64,000 bases of DNA from Heloderma charlesbogerti (GCA_026122225.1 JANEZZ010002353.1:310001-374000), one strand, 5' to 3'. Counted from the first letter of the stretch, positions 1 through 11,296 are shown. Notes: a model not told the origin generated them from the letters alone. Program-made: numbers and translations.

Positions 1-239
1 CATAGCTACCACTTGCTTGCTTACCACAGGCAAATAGCCTGTGAGCAAGTAAGCAGAGGCATCTACTGCTCCTTCTCACCACCACCAGTCTCTGGGCCAG
101 TGTGAAGGGCAGGTGAACAAGTAGGTTGCAGTGGTGAAGAGGAGGATCGAGTCCATGGGGCTGTTGTCAGTGGTCCCCTGCTGGGGTGTGGGCCTCAGCA
201 AGTGCCTCACCATGCCTAGCCTTGATGTCAGCTCTGTCC
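1..239 (+). repeat. Interspersed repeat R1, copy 1, cut by window edge
   Basis: Shares an ordered series of words with 46355-46602 and 48110-48367: a short inverted pair around GCTTGCTTGC...GAGCAAG, then CACCACCA, a GAAGAGGAG block, CCCCTGCTGGGG, and ACCATGCCTA..CTTGATG. Class unknown; no terminal repeats or coding capacity seen. Confidence 0.7.
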
Positions 240-2072
240 ACTTATGGCAATGTAGACACTCTATCTATGACTACATCTGGATCTTTTCATTGTTTTGTTT
301 TGGTCTGCACAGAACAGAATCCTGCACTAGATTATTCATGTAAAGGGATGAGATCTAGATTGGCTCTTTTTTTCTCCACCAAATGCAGTGTGACCCATTG
401 GGCATTTGTCTGCATGGAAGATTTGCCATCTCAAACTAGTGCTAATAGTCCACAGTTTTTCCTCAATTCTAGTTTTTATTCTTCAAGTGCTATACAACTT
501 CCTTCAAAGAGGAGACAAGGAAAGAAATTTCTGATAAAATCAAGCCTTTTCTGTTTTTCTACAAAAGACTGGAAAATGAACAATCTTTAGCTCCTTGTGT
601 CATCCCATTATCTCTTATATGTATTGGAACTAGAGATCAGGAATATAATTGCTCAGCTCAATGAACAGGAGGGTCGGCCCACTCATTTGACAGAATGAGA
701 TGTATACACATCAGGCAGTGGATACCGAGAGATGGGAGAGGAGCAGCAACAGCTCCTACCATCCCCACGTTCCTGAGCCCCCCAGCTATTCTCATCCTCC
801 TGACCCAATGCCCTAATGGCAGCATTGCTTGCTTGTTGCTGGCATGACCTAGGCTGGCTTACCATATCCCCTTCGCCCAACATGTCTAAGACAGCACCAT
901 GAGGAAAGGACCTTGACTGAATGAGCTGAGAGGCAGCCAGGCTGGGCCATGCAATCCAGCAAGCATTTGGCAGGCTCATGTGTTGCTCAATGTGATGCAC
1001 ACTGGTGCATCCTAGTGTGGCCCCCTGGGGTTCCCCAGGGGGCCGGTCCTTTCTCCCTGGCACCACCCCCTTTCCCCAGCCACTTTGTGATTTCCCAGCT
1101 TTTGCACAGTTATTTCACCTTCTAAAAGGTTGAAATGACTCTCCTAATGCTTAGTTCCTAGCAGTAGGAGCTTGAAGCTAAAGTATGCTGGTATCTTTTT
1201 GATATTTTGGTCCTACAATTTTTCCTTTGGCCCTGTACCTTTTGCCCTCAGCTCCACCCACCACTGGAATGTGGTCCTCAAGGCCTTCTCCAAAATTGAA
1301 TTTGGCTTTAGGGTTGAAAGAGGTTCAACGCCCTTGCCTTAAACAAACCTGCTCCCCTCAGTTTCTGTCCCATCACCAGCATTGGACTACATTTCAACTG
1401 CCCATCCTGTCAGGTTCTTTATATGGAATGGGGGTGGGGACTTCATGTTGTCCTTTACTTCAGGCAGCAAAATGTCTGGAGCCAACCCTGAGAAAATCAA
1501 TACATTCTATGCCTACTTTTGGTTGACCTTAAATTTAAGATGTATCCCTAGACATTTTAATAACTATTTCCATCTGGGTTCTCCACTGCACTAATCAAAA
1601 ATCTCACACATGTTTGATAACACACTGCCCCTTCTTAATGTATAACCTTTGACAGTATCCGTAACAATAAGAAGTATGAGCTCATTATATTTCTCAGTGG
1701 CCAAAGACAAACAAATGCTGGAAAGATACCAAGACTTCAGTACATGAAACTATTAAGCCAAAGTACTTGAATCTTAGCCACATGACTTCATGTCAATTTA
1801 AATAAATTAATTAAATATGGACTATAGCTTAAATTCATTTACTGCAACTCAACCTGGTGCTGAATCTGATCAAAGAATATTCAGTACAATCACTCTCTTC
1901 CCTGATATATCAATTCTTTGAAGGTATGATCTTAGCTGTCAATAACAATAGGGGCAATTTTGCTAATGACATAAGGATCTAATAAATTCTATTCACACAA
2001 AAGCATTCCATTGCTTTTGATGCAGACATGCCAACAGCTGTAAATTCCTTCAGTAAATACCAATCTAAGGCA
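240..2072. other. Intronic sequence without recognised features
   Basis: No coding exon or classifiable repeat is seen over about 1.8 kb. A short stretch at 1458-1482 (CTTCAGGCAGCAAAATGTCT) recurs at 23516-23536, so at least part is old repeat. The open frames here are short and have no recognisable domains. Confidence 0.6.
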
Positions 2073-2360
2073 AAGAAGAAGACATAAGAAGAGCCCTGCT
2101 GGATTAGACAGAGGGTCCATCTTCCACAGGGATGGGGAATTTCCTGCCCACTGAAGTTTCCCATGTGGCCCAAGGAACCCCCTTAGATTCTTCCAGGGGG
2201 TAGGGCTTAGCCTCCAAGCGTTGCCCCTGGAGAAACCTATGCTGTTCTCTCTGATCTGTGATAGGAGGTAACAGCTGGGATGCAGGCAGTGCGGGACACA
2301 GCTGATGTTGGGAGGAGCTGCTGAGTATGTTTGTGCACCATGTATCACCCTAAGGGAGAT
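2073..2360 (-). repeat. Repeat R2 fragment, degenerate
   Basis: The words GACATAAGAAGAGCCCTGCTGGATTAGAC at its left edge match the reverse complement of the R2 copies at 38208-38375 and 44928-45095 and the parallel copy at 62573. The right part is too diverged for a firm boundary. Confidence 0.5.
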
Positions 2361-2394
2361 GACTTGGAGCTGCACTGTGCCTTCCTGCCATTTC

Positions 2395-2705
2395 ATTTAT
2401 TACATTTCTATATCGCCCAATAGCCAAAGCTCTCTGGGAGATTTACAAACATTTAAACCCTAAAAATATAAAATAATAAGGTAATATAAAACCATTTACA
2501 TTCAAAAATATAAAAGAATTTTGCTCAATCAACAATAAAAAAAATCTCAGGCGCTGTTAAAAGTCTTATCATGTGCTGTCAAATGCCTGGGAGAAGAAGG
2601 AAGTCTTAACCCGGCACTGGAAAGATGATAATGTAGGTGCCAGGTGGACCTCAATGGAAAGAGTGTTCCATAATTGGGGAGCCACCACCAAGAAGACTGT
2701 TGGAA
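2395..2705 (-). mobile_element. L2/CR1-clade LINE, 3' fragment
   Basis: The minus strand encodes a decayed LINE C-terminus: VVAPQLWNTL, then LAPTLSSFQ and a K-F-F-S-QAF end, the usual 'APRLWNSLP...SFKxxLKTxLF' tail. An AT-rich 3' UTR with the 'CGCCCAATAGCCAAAGCTCT' tail word lies at 2413-2435. It is 5'-truncated and frame-shifted. A close relative in the same orientation is at 28620-28830. Confidence 0.7.
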
Positions 2706-2707
2706 TT

Positions 2708-2909
2708 ATTTGCATAGTTACCCTAACCAGCATGACTTGCTCTGTTATGCAAACCTGGTGAGGGTGGCTTGTTGCCATGGTTAATAAGCCACCCAGAACA
2801 CATGGGCTGTTTTAGGGTTCTGGGGTGATTTGTTAACCATGGTGACAAGCCACCCTCACTGGGTTTGCACAACTTGGCAAGCTGCACTGGCAAGGGTAAT
2901 TATGCAAAT
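2708..2909. mobile_element. Fold-back element F1-like, ~200 bp
   Basis: The left end ATTTGCATAGTTACCCT and right end AGGGTAATTATGCAAAT are near-perfect inverted repeats. Inside, GGTGAGGGTGGCTTGT pairs with ACAAGCCACCCTCACTGGG. The centre near 2808 is a short loop. Internal wording resembles the longer fold-back at 51473-51838. It has no coding capacity and is read as a non-autonomous DNA transposon. Confidence 0.7.
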
Positions 2910-3189
2910 CTACCCGTCACTGATGTGATCATGCAAACAGTCCCAGAGAGAAATAGGAGGAGGGAGAATTGGGGAAGGACCAGCGAGAAATAACAAATTG
3001 ATTGTCATTGAAGAGGCACTACTGATTTGAGATGACCTGGGGCAGGATGCAAATTAATAAAAATATATATATTTCAGGTGATTTGGATGAGAAATTAATT
3101 GGCTGCTTTGCCTTCTGCAAAATTAAAATAAATCCTAGTAATTATTTACAAATGTGCATACAGCAGATGCACATTTTATGTAGATATGT

Positions 3190-3585
3190 ATCCGATGGGC
3201 AGAATCCAATGGTTTGCTTACACTCTTGCTGATTCCTTTCTGCCCCACTGATTTCCTTCTGTAAGAGTTGGGTCCTACCAATTCCGTTGCACAAGTGGGA
3301 CCCACCACTTACACAAGGGAAATTTAGCACTTCCTAGGAGAAGCTCCCAAATGAGCAGAAATGCTTGTTTCTGGAAGGAGGCAGGCCAGCAAAGCTCCCT
3401 TATGTGAGCTTCATCAACCTGCCCCCTTCCAGAAACAAGCATTTCTGCACATTTTGGCTTGCCCTGGAAGCACTAAATCATTGTTGCGCAAGTGGTGGGG
3501 GCCACTTGTGCAACAGAATTGATGGGGTGGAAGAGAATCAGTGTGGACATAAGTGCCCCATTGGATTCTGCCCTATGGGTCCAGG
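3190..3585. mobile_element. Fold-back element, ~395 bp
   Basis: GATGGGCAGAATCCAATGG at 3194 pairs with CCATTGGATTCTGCCCTAT at 3559. Further inside, GAAATGCTTGTTTCTGGAAG pairs with CTTCCAGAAACAAGCATTTC, and GTTGCACAAGTGGG..CCACT with the matching right arm. Almost the whole interval can form one hairpin. No ORF of interest. Confidence 0.75.
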
Positions 3586-3825
3586 CCCCGAAACTTTTAA
3601 TTGCCTTGCAATGCCCTTGGTATGAAGGCAATAGCCCTTTCCTGTTGCTTGTCCCCAGACCTGGCTTTCAGAAAAACACATTTCACAAGGCCACTTCAGA
3701 CACTGACACACTGCATTTGTTACACACACGTGTTCTGAAATGTTAGGACTTTTTGCATATTGGGGGCAGGAAACCCAGGACACATGAGCTGTTCTATAGT
3801 TAAGCTATTCCTGCGCCACTTCTTG

Positions 3826-3892
3826 AAAGCAACACCGCTGAACATAGTGGGACTTGCTTCTGCATAAACATACATAGGATTGTGCTGTTAAG
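3826..3892 (+). repeat. P1 palindromic repeat, half copy
   Basis: GTGGGACTTGCTTCTG...CATACATAGGATTGTGCTGT matches the right half of the P1 consensus seen whole at 8338-8430. Confidence 0.6.
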
Positions 3893-3960
3893 AGACCAGT
3901 TCTTACAAGAAATTGCAAGTTATACCAACCAAAGTCCTCTTGAGACAGATTGATTTCAAG

Positions 3961-4060
3961 GGGGGGGGGGGACCCAGACAGTCTTGTGGCATCTTAAAGA
4001 CGAACAAATTTATTATGGCACAAGCTTTTGTGGACTTGGATAAATTAGATTACTATCATC
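3961..4060 (+). repeat. G tract followed by repeat R3
   Basis: A run of about 11 G is followed by CTTGTGGCATCTTAAAGACGAACAAATTTATTATGGCA..GCTTTTGTGGAC, which recurs at 56755-56860 (with a following CATCAGATGCATGAAGTG-type end) and weakly at 63425-63460. Class unknown. Confidence 0.6.
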
Positions 4061-4394
4061 CTCATATTTGAATGAAACAGGATTTCTACAAAAACCGGTT
4101 TTGGTCCAATACAATGAAATTACAATGTAAAATCCACATCTTCTAAAGACAGTGAAATAATAAATCAATTTCTTCTTCAAGCAATTCAGTTTCTAAGGCT
4201 CTAATCAGCTATTTTTTGTCACTGGACTGTTGGAGCTTTCCAGTGACTAGCTAGAACAATTCTTGTCACTACTATCAGATTCAAAATCAGATGTTTTCCA
4301 GAAATATGGAGAAAATTGTCCAAATTATTACACAAAAAAATTATAGGATCCATAAAGATTGATCCCTGGGATTTAACCAATTACTTGCAGATTT

Positions 4395-5345
4395 GTTCCC
4401 AATGTCCTTTGATTTTGGCCGGAGTGGCAACAATCTTTGTTTCATCTTGGAGCTTCTCGGTTGGTAGGGTCAAATATGTCTTTCCAATATTCCTGGAGAT
4501 CCCACTGAGACTGGAATGAGATAAAGATGTCTGCACACTTGTGCCTAAGCAGCAGAGCGATCTAACATAGCCCCTTTATGAAAAGCAGAAATCTGTAAAG
4601 CACTGGAATCTCTGATGGCCAAGTCTCACAGTTTAATCTCAAATCTTGCAAGAGATTGCCATGAATTCATAAACTTCTCAGCATATAATTTTAAATTGCG
4701 ATATCTTGATATTGCAATAATCATATTGCAACTCCACCAAAGACATATAAAATCTGCATTAACTGCACTGCATTTCAGCATTTAGACCTATTAGACTGTG
4801 ATTTCTTCTTAAAAAAAAAAACTCTTGGATAATTGGACTAAATAGAGTTATTTCATTCCTCCCATTTTGAATGCTTTGGGTGTATTTTTTTTCTTAGACT
4901 TTGGTTTCTGATAGTTTTGGTAATGCTTGAGATGCATTCTCATATTTTGTGATACAATCTATTCTGGTTCTTCCACGTTTTGCTATGCTGTGGGCTAGAA
5001 ACTTGACCATGTAAGTATAAACCAATATCAAGACATTGCAATTTAAAATTATATGCTGAGAAGTTTATGAATTCATGGCAATCTCTTGCAAGATTTGAGA
5101 TTAAATTGTGAGACTTGGCCATCAGAGATTCCAGTGCTTTACAGATTTCTGCTTTTCATAAAGGGGCTATGTTAGATTGCTCTGCTGCTTAGGCACAAGT
5201 GTGCAGACATCTTATCTCATTCCAGTCTCAGTGGGATCTCCAAGAATATTGGAAAGGCATATTTGACCCTACCAACCGAGAGGCTCCAAGATGAAACAAA
5301 GAGATTGTTGCCACTCCGGCCAACACAAATACTAAGAGATTTGAC
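4395..5345. repeat. Large inverted repeat, two ~330-bp arms
   Basis: Left arm about 4395-4725, right arm about 5018-5345, spacer about 290 bp. The arms are reverse complements with only scattered differences by eye: the block at 4620-4700 reappears inverted at 5030-5120, and the block at 4420-4560 at 5180-5330. Outer ends fade near GGCCGGAGTGGC (4418) and its complement (5313). I do not recognise a transposon family; the arms contain no long ORF. Confidence 0.85.
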
Positions 5346-5763
5346 TCCCGACATGAGAAAGGTCTGTCCTGCTGCACAGCTGTGAAGATGAAGTGATTAA
5401 TTATGAAGATTATTATTCCAAGAATTTTAGAAGCAGCCTTCGCTGTAATATCTGGGCAAACTTTACACGGTTTCCATTAAGAGCGGTCACGCTTGGACAG
5501 AGTTACATGGTGCCGTCTTCCTTCACATTGCAGCCTTCAGAGATGGAAGATCTAAAAACAAGTAGCTTAAACTGTGGAAGTCGAGAGGCCATGCTGTTTG
5601 TGTGTGTTTTTAAGCAATTGGCAAAACAGGAATAAATGTATGTTCTTTCAATTTTATCAAACATTTCCACTTCCGCTTTCAACAGTGATAGCTAGGACAA
5701 GAGCCGAAACTAGAGCACCTTGGTGACGGTTATAGAATGTCTATTACTTTGTCTATTATTATA

Positions 5764-5801
<38 letters not shown>

Positions 5802-6165
5802 TGTGTAGGCTTTAAAAAAAAAGCATCGTGCTAATTTTTGCACCATCATTGTGACTTTCTCAGTACTTCCTACTTTTGGAAAAATATCCAGTTTGGGGGC
5901 ACTTGAACAGGCCAATGTTTAGATCAGCAATTTGACTCCAGTTACACCGGGTCATATTAATTTCACCCATATTTATGTATCAGTTTCATTTCCTTGATCT
6001 GGGGAACAATCTCTTCTCATGAACAGCAGTGCAAATCAAGCTTCAGTTGTTCAGTGCAGAGTCATGGGAAACCTTTCATTTGGCATAGTGTGGTTTTGTA
6101 ATCCCGTTGCTCTTTTTGCCTAGAAAATAGTAACTCGGCATGAAAACCTATGTAGCACCATCTCA
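5346..6165. other. Intronic sequence with a (GT)n microsatellite
   Basis: No exon or family repeat recognised. The only clear feature is the GT microsatellite listed separately. Confidence 0.5.
5766..5808 (+). repeat. (GT)n microsatellite
   Basis: About 17 uninterrupted GT units followed by an imperfect GGTGTGT end. Confidence 0.95.
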
Positions 6166-6169
6166 CTCT

Positions 6170-6460
6170 TCCCTAAAATCCACCTTTTCATGAAGCTCTT
6201 GCATAGGCAGTCTCTCCCCATATTTACTCCTCACTGCAATGAAGTCGAATGATGTGTAACTTCATTTGCTCACATGAATCCCTCATTATCCTCACCTCTT
6301 CTATCCCTCCATTTCCCCAGTTTCCACATGCCTCTCAAACTTTAGATAGTAATCCATTTGGGGCAGGGAACTCTCCTTTGTTCTTTTGCTTATGCTGTAA
6401 GGAGCATAACAAAGTTTACACATTGGTGGCACTGCATAAAATGATAATACAACAACAGCG
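6170..6460 (+). mobile_element. LINE 3'-tail fragment (L2/CR1 type), old
   Basis: The series CATTTGCTCACATGAATCCCTC, CTTTAGATAGTAATCC..GGGGCAGGGAA and a TGTAAGGAGC end parallels 45785-45955, which ends in the usual 'AAAGCGCCAT' LINE tail. Degenerate, no frame. Confidence 0.45.
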
Positions 6461-6546
6461 ATCACAAGAATATAGGGTTAAAAAAAATCCAACCTGCAAA
6501 ACTTGCCCAATTCCTCCTCTTCTAGCCAGCACCACTGGTTTATATA

Positions 6547-6654
6547 TTATATATATGCCAATGGTAGTCAATCTGTAATCAATTGTGCCAGGGTAACTCA
6601 TTATATATATGCCAATGGTAGTCAATCTGTAATCAATTGTGCCAGGGTAACTCA
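6547..6654 (+). repeat. Exact 54-bp tandem duplication
   Basis: Positions 6547-6600 and 6601-6654 are identical, each beginning TTATATATATGCC and ending GGGTAACTCA. Identity over the full unit implies recent origin or an assembly duplication. Confidence 0.95.
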
Positions 6655-6944
6655 TTGCATGAAAAAACTGAGATTATTGGAACAACATCTGGTATTTCTC
6701 CTAAGAAATACAGATTTGCTTTTCAAACTAAAAGACTGAGAGTTTGAGTAAATAAAATGCTTAAGAGTTGAATGTCTGTGAACTGAATCACCTCATTTTA
6801 CTACAGGTTACCTCAGACTTACGAAACTAAAGTGAGTAGACCTTAGCCATTTGCTTACCCTCCCATGGGCAGGATGATAATGAAAGAACTTCCTGTTAGT
6901 CAACTTAACTCCATAAAATATGAAAATACATCTTTTAGAGTTAA

Positions 6945-7012
6945 GTTGACTAACCGCCCAGAGAGCTTCGGCTATTGGGCGGTACAGAAATGAAATAAAT
7001 AAATAAATAAAA
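6945..7012 (+). mobile_element. LINE/SINE 3' tail with (AAAT)n
   Basis: CCGCCCAGAGAGCTTCGGCT..GGGCGGTACAGAAATG followed by AAATAAATAAATAAAATAA is the common squamate LINE tail; a sister tail is at 18495-18560. Confidence 0.65.
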
Positions 7013-7261
7013 TAAGTTCACTCTGAAGGAAAGTGATGGGATAAAGTCTGGATTGATGGGGTTGGGGGTACATCTGCGGCACACACGTAGATCTATTTTG
7101 TTTTTGTTGTTTGCATTGGTCATGTGGAAGTTTGTGGGGAGAGTAGTTTAGAGAGAGTTAAATCCAGTGCTGACATTATTTCCTTTAAAAAGCAAAAAAT
7201 AAAAATAAAAATCTCTATATGGAACAAAACTTTCATACAATGTAGAAAGATAAATGTTCAC

Positions 7262-7358
7262 TCACAGTGCAGTCCATGAGCATCTTTACTCAGAAGTAAG
7301 TCCCACTGTGTTCAATGGGACTTATTCCCAGGAAAGTGTGCATAGGATTGCAGCCTCC
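7262..7358. repeat. P1 palindromic repeat copy
   Basis: Left half CTTTACTCAGAAGTAAGTCC and right half GGGACTTATTCCCAGGAAAGTG..CATAGGATTGCAGCC are inverted relative to each other around CACTGTGTTCAATG. Confidence 0.8.
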
Positions 7359-7359
7359 A

Positions 7360-8190
7360 GGAATGAGCATAAAGTCTCTGGATGTTTGTGCGTTATTGCA
7401 CAAGTTGGTTTGGGACATAGGGAAATGTAATCAGTAAATTCCAGAAGACTTTCTTTTTTTAATAGGACTTTCATTTAATAATAGATACATTTCCACTTTC
7501 TGGGATATACTAAAGCATCAAAACTTGAGCAAAAATATAAAATAAAAAGTAAAGTGAAATCTTGCCTGCAGGTCTTTAATAAGTAATTATTTACTCCAAA
7601 ATTCTTGGCTCACCTCTTGCATAAAAGAGAAAGTTCAGAGGAAATTGATATGAAAAGACAAATGTCAGGATAATATTGTAATGGGGTAATCTCCAAGTAT
7701 GGATTACTCTGGAAATTGTGTGGCAGGGTGGGGGTTGACCTCTGGGCACTTTTCTAACAATTTAATTAATGATACAATCTGTTATACTTTGCAGTCTGTT
7801 TCTCCAGATTTAGATATAAAGAAGTTATAATATTTTTGAGAATGAAATCTCATAGATGGCTGCTGGGAACTATTATTGCCTTTCAGCTGAATCTGGATAA
7901 GTCGCACTGAGTTCAGAGAGAATTCTGTCTTCTTAGTATGTATGTTTAGGACTGGGATCTCGGAGGCTATTAGGAAGATGACTTCCTCATCACAGGAGGA
8001 ATAACACACGATGGAATAACACAGAGGTGGATTTAAAATAAAGCCAGAATGGATACTGATGGTGCCCCAAGGGGGGGGGGAACCCATTAAGCCCAGTGAA
8101 GTAAATAGCCCCCTGCTTTTATTTTGAAAGAAATTTGTAGTTAAAATGTTCCATGACTTGTCATGCAATGATCACTATAGTTTATCTACT
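7360..8190. other. Intronic sequence, nothing recognised
   Basis: AT-rich. The 128-codon minus-strand frame at 7782-8168 has no recognisable domain and no splice context. A run of about 10 G lies near 8071-8080. Confidence 0.5.
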
Positions 8191-8195
8191 TGTAC

Positions 8196-8250
8196 AACAC
8201 CAATGCATTATCAATGTACATGGCGCATTACAGAGTAAGGTAAACACAAT
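8196..8250 (-). mobile_element. LINE 3'-tail scrap
   Basis: ATCAATGTACATGGCGCATTACAGAGTAAGG is the reverse complement of the 'TGTAAAGCGCCATGTACA' LINE end type. Confidence 0.45.
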
Positions 8251-8337
8251 CACACTTGTCTCCTAAGGTATTTGGTTTCCAAAAAGGATTTCTTTATTAT
8301 TTCAGTTGTTAAAAAGAAGAAATAATAGGACTGTCTG

Positions 8338-8430
8338 GCTGCAATTCTATACACACTTACCTGGAAGTAAGGCCCATTGAACTGAATGGGACTTACTTCT
8401 AAGTAGACATGTATAGAATTGTGCAGTCAC
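8338..8430. repeat. P1 palindromic repeat, best whole copy
   Basis: GCTGCAATTCTATACACACTTAC..GGAAGTAAGGCCCATTGAA is mirrored by ATGGGACTTACTTCTAAGTAGACATGTATAGAATTG. About 85 bp, almost entirely self-complementary, no coding capacity; resembles a MITE. Confidence 0.85.
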
Positions 8431-9489
8431 TGATACAATCTGAAATGGCAATATAGCTTTCCATGGAATTGCCTCCTTTCAACTGTTGTGAAAATGAATT
8501 GTGAGCCTTGAAATCCAGTTATCATTTTTATCTCAAGAAAAAAGAAGAAAGGAAAGAAAGGGAAAGGGAAAGCCTGCTCTACAAAACCAGGAGGAAAGGC
8601 ATCAAACTGGCTCCATTTAATCATATCAATGAGAGTTTTGCCATTGATTTCTCACAGGTGTAGCTTAACACCTGACTCCTATTGGAGAATCCAATAGGCA
8701 ATGGATTTATTCAACAAGACACTTCCACTGTGCAACCTCGTTTCATTTCAGGAAAGTCCAGGCAAGCCACAATGAAATGAACACAGATTGCACAATAGCT
8801 ATGTTTTGTTCTGAGTGAATTAGTTTTTTTTTAAGGGAATGCCATATGAAATCCTGAGGGCACCATCTAGACAAGCTAAACACCTTTATAGCAGAGTTTC
8901 AATAGGAGACATGTTTAGTTCTCCCACTGAATTCAACAACGCTTTCAAAAGTTCGCAACTTTGGCTGGATTACGCCCTTTTAAAAATAATACTTTAAAAA
9001 TTCAATTCAAATTGACATACTTTTTTCAGATGCATTGGATTCCCATTTCTGATATTTTTGTGCAAAAGATGAAAAAAGATTTGGGACATGGAGTCTTCTC
9101 TAATTCTCTGTATTGTACCATTCACATATCCTGAGAGACAGGAACATTTCTCAGCAATGAATCACAAGTGGGGGTTTTAGTTTTGGTGCCTCATTGTCAA
9201 AAACACTATATATTTTTCAGCAAGGACCATCTGTGATCCTAGCCCTAAAATTCACCACTTCATTCACTTCTGTAGATAACTGATGAGTTCATATGGAGCC
9301 ATTTAAATCCAAGGAGTGCCCAGTCACCAACCCTAACCCTGTGGTTATGAGGTCCTGTGAAAGGCAGTGCACTGTGCAACTCACCCTTTTTACCCCAAAG
9401 TAATGCCTGGAAACAATGCCTAACAAGGAAATAGGCTGCAATGCTCTTGGAATTAGTTATCATGGAAGACCATGGGACACTTCATTTAC
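8431..9489. other. Intronic sequence, nothing recognised
   Basis: No exon or family repeat could be named. It includes an A/G-rich stretch at 8538-8575. Confidence 0.5.
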
Positions 9490-9690
9490 TACATTGGTAT
9501 TCCACCCTTCCTCCGAGGAGCTCCTGGTGGCAAAGTTGGGGTTGTCCTATTTTGGCCTCACAACAACGCTGTGAGGTAGCTTTGGCTGAGAGATAATGAC
9601 TTGCCCAAGGTCACCTACCACACTTCAAAGCTGAATGGGGATTTGAACTTTGGTCACCCTGGTCCAAGCCTGCCATTACACAACACAGAG
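9490..9690 (-). mobile_element. MIR-like tRNA-derived SINE, diverged
   Basis: Reads in reverse: CCTCACAACAACGCTGTGAGGTAG, then GACTTGCCCAAGGTCACCTA and GATTTGAACTTTGGTC, i.e. the core and B-box end of the SINE that is cleaner at 39008-39256 and 54737-54993. The 5' head is decayed. Confidence 0.7.
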
Positions 9691-11200
9691 CTGCCAAGCA
9701 AATACAGATGAGCTGGAAGAGTACTTGGATTTCTGGAGTCTTTCCATTTCTGTGCCAATGCAATCCAGCTACAGGGCTTATTCTGAATCGCACGCAAATA
9801 AAGATGGAGTTGGGAGAGATCTAGTTTCCACTGATCAGTGTTTAGGAGCAGAAAAAAAAGGATGATTAGCGGAAGGAGATGCCCCTTGGAGGTTTAAGTT
9901 AAGGCAAAGCCATTTGATTCTCCTTATTAAATAGCTTTTGTCCAGCGTCATCATCAACTCTTCCTGGTTCAGAGTTCCCTCTACACACTTGTCCAACCCC
10001 AGCTCTCAAACCTTCCCCACACACACATGTTCAGAGCATTTTATTGCAGGCTAATGAATCTAGAATTGTCACCCTTTCAGTTCCATATTCACAACAATCA
10101 ACATGGGTTAGAAAAATCAACCATACACCTATCAGCATAAATTAAAGGAGTGGAGGGAATGAATCCTGTGCTTACTCACTCTTCTTTTAACCCCTCATCT
10201 TGGGAATTCAAAACTGGGGTGGGAGGAAGTAATTAATGCATTTAAAGCAATACCAGCTGCAAATTTCTGAGCACACTCTCTCCCTCCTAAGTTTGGGGAG
10301 CTTTTAATGCTTGCAAAGTTCACCTTCTCACAACCTACAACCTACTTTGCATTGTTTCCCTTCCGATTCATGATGAAACCAAGATAGCCGTGCGCCAATT
10401 ATTAAAGGGAGAGAAAGAACAAGGGGAAAAAAATGTATTTCCTGTTGGAATGTACACCAAGCATGATCACTTGACCTTCCTGCTTATGGGGGACTCCTGG
10501 AATTAGTGGTACATATTAGCCTAGCAGCTTAGTCATTTACAGACAGACGCTCAAACTGAAGGGAAGAAAAACAACTATGCGCCTAGCAATTGTGAGAAAT
10601 TGCCTTATCAAAAACAGTTGGGCTGACGTGTGTCCCTAGTCAGCAACTAGTTTACAAGACCACTTTGAAGAGGAGGAGGAGGAGGAGATGGGTCAGGCAT
10701 CCATCCCCATCCTCGGCTCTGGACTGTCAGGAAGACTCATGGCCACCAGTTCCTCTACGGTACCTGAACATCTGACACTGTCTCAAGCGGACGGATTTAG
10801 CTCCAGTTTTCCACCTCCAGTTGCCAGTCTCTAATACACCAAACTGCCCAGACCCCACTTCGAGAGGTTACACTTTTTTCTTTCTTTCTCATGTCTGAAA
10901 AATGTACTGACCCAATCCGATTTCCTTCTTCCTATCCAGTGGGCCGCAGCAAAGTGGGACAAGTGTTAACAGATTTCGCATATTTGTTTGATTGGGAAGT
11001 ATTTACGCCCCACCTTGCCAATGAACACTCACAGCATCTTACAGCCGTTTCGAACATTTCTTTTTAATGCACAGCAACGCTGACTGTTGCAAATGTAGAC
11101 CTCTGACAGCAGATTTCCCCTCCCTCTTCAGTGTGGGGTAAGTTGTTTTTTTTTAACATTTGCAAAGGTTTTGCTTCCATTTCCAACTTTCCTTGCTTAG
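9691..11200. other. Promoter-proximal intron 1, largely single-copy
   Basis: No recognised transposon over about 1.5 kb, unlike its surroundings. It has a GGA-rich run at 10670-10687 and AT-rich homeobox-like words (AATTAATGCATTTAAAGC near 10230). Its repeat-poor nature next to a developmental promoter suggests conserved regulatory DNA, but that is inference. Confidence 0.4.
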
Positions 11201-11204
11201 CCGA

Positions 11205-11247
11205 GGGGGGGGGGGACACCCAGCCATCCCCTGAAAAGGGGGGGGGG
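11205..11247. repeat. Two G tracts (11 and 10 G) just inside BARX2 intron 1
   Basis: G runs at 11205-11215 and 11238-11247, with more short G runs near 11267-11278. They lie 47-90 bp downstream of the splice donor in the sense of the gene, where the transcript carries C tracts and the template strand the G tracts. Confidence 0.9.
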
Positions 11248-11289
11248 TTCTGGAGAAAGAACCTGTGGGGGCGGGGAGGACCCGGAGGC

Positions 11290-11296
11290 TCTTACC
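11290..11296 (-). other. BARX2: Splice donor of BARX2 exon 1
   Basis: On the minus strand the exon ends ...TGCGCCG and continues GTAAGAG, a near-consensus U1 site. The GT is at 11295-11294. Translation past it runs into proline-rich, unconserved sequence, which supports an intron here. Confidence 0.9.

Larger units (their letters stand above)
1..11295 (-). other. BARX2: BARX2 intron 1, partial (runs off the left edge)
   Basis: This region lies downstream of the exon 1 donor in the sense of the gene. I looked for minus-strand sequence encoding the BARX2 homeodomain, with its Q50 helix-3 WYQNRRMKWKK signature, and found none, so exon 2 is assumed to lie beyond position 1. The content is AT-rich sequence with LINE, SINE and fold-back repeats listed separately. 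Confidence 0.75.

Noticed and set aside
7782..8168. 128-codon minus-strand frame in intron 1
   Set aside because: No homology recognised, no splice-site context, and not the BARX2 homeodomain.
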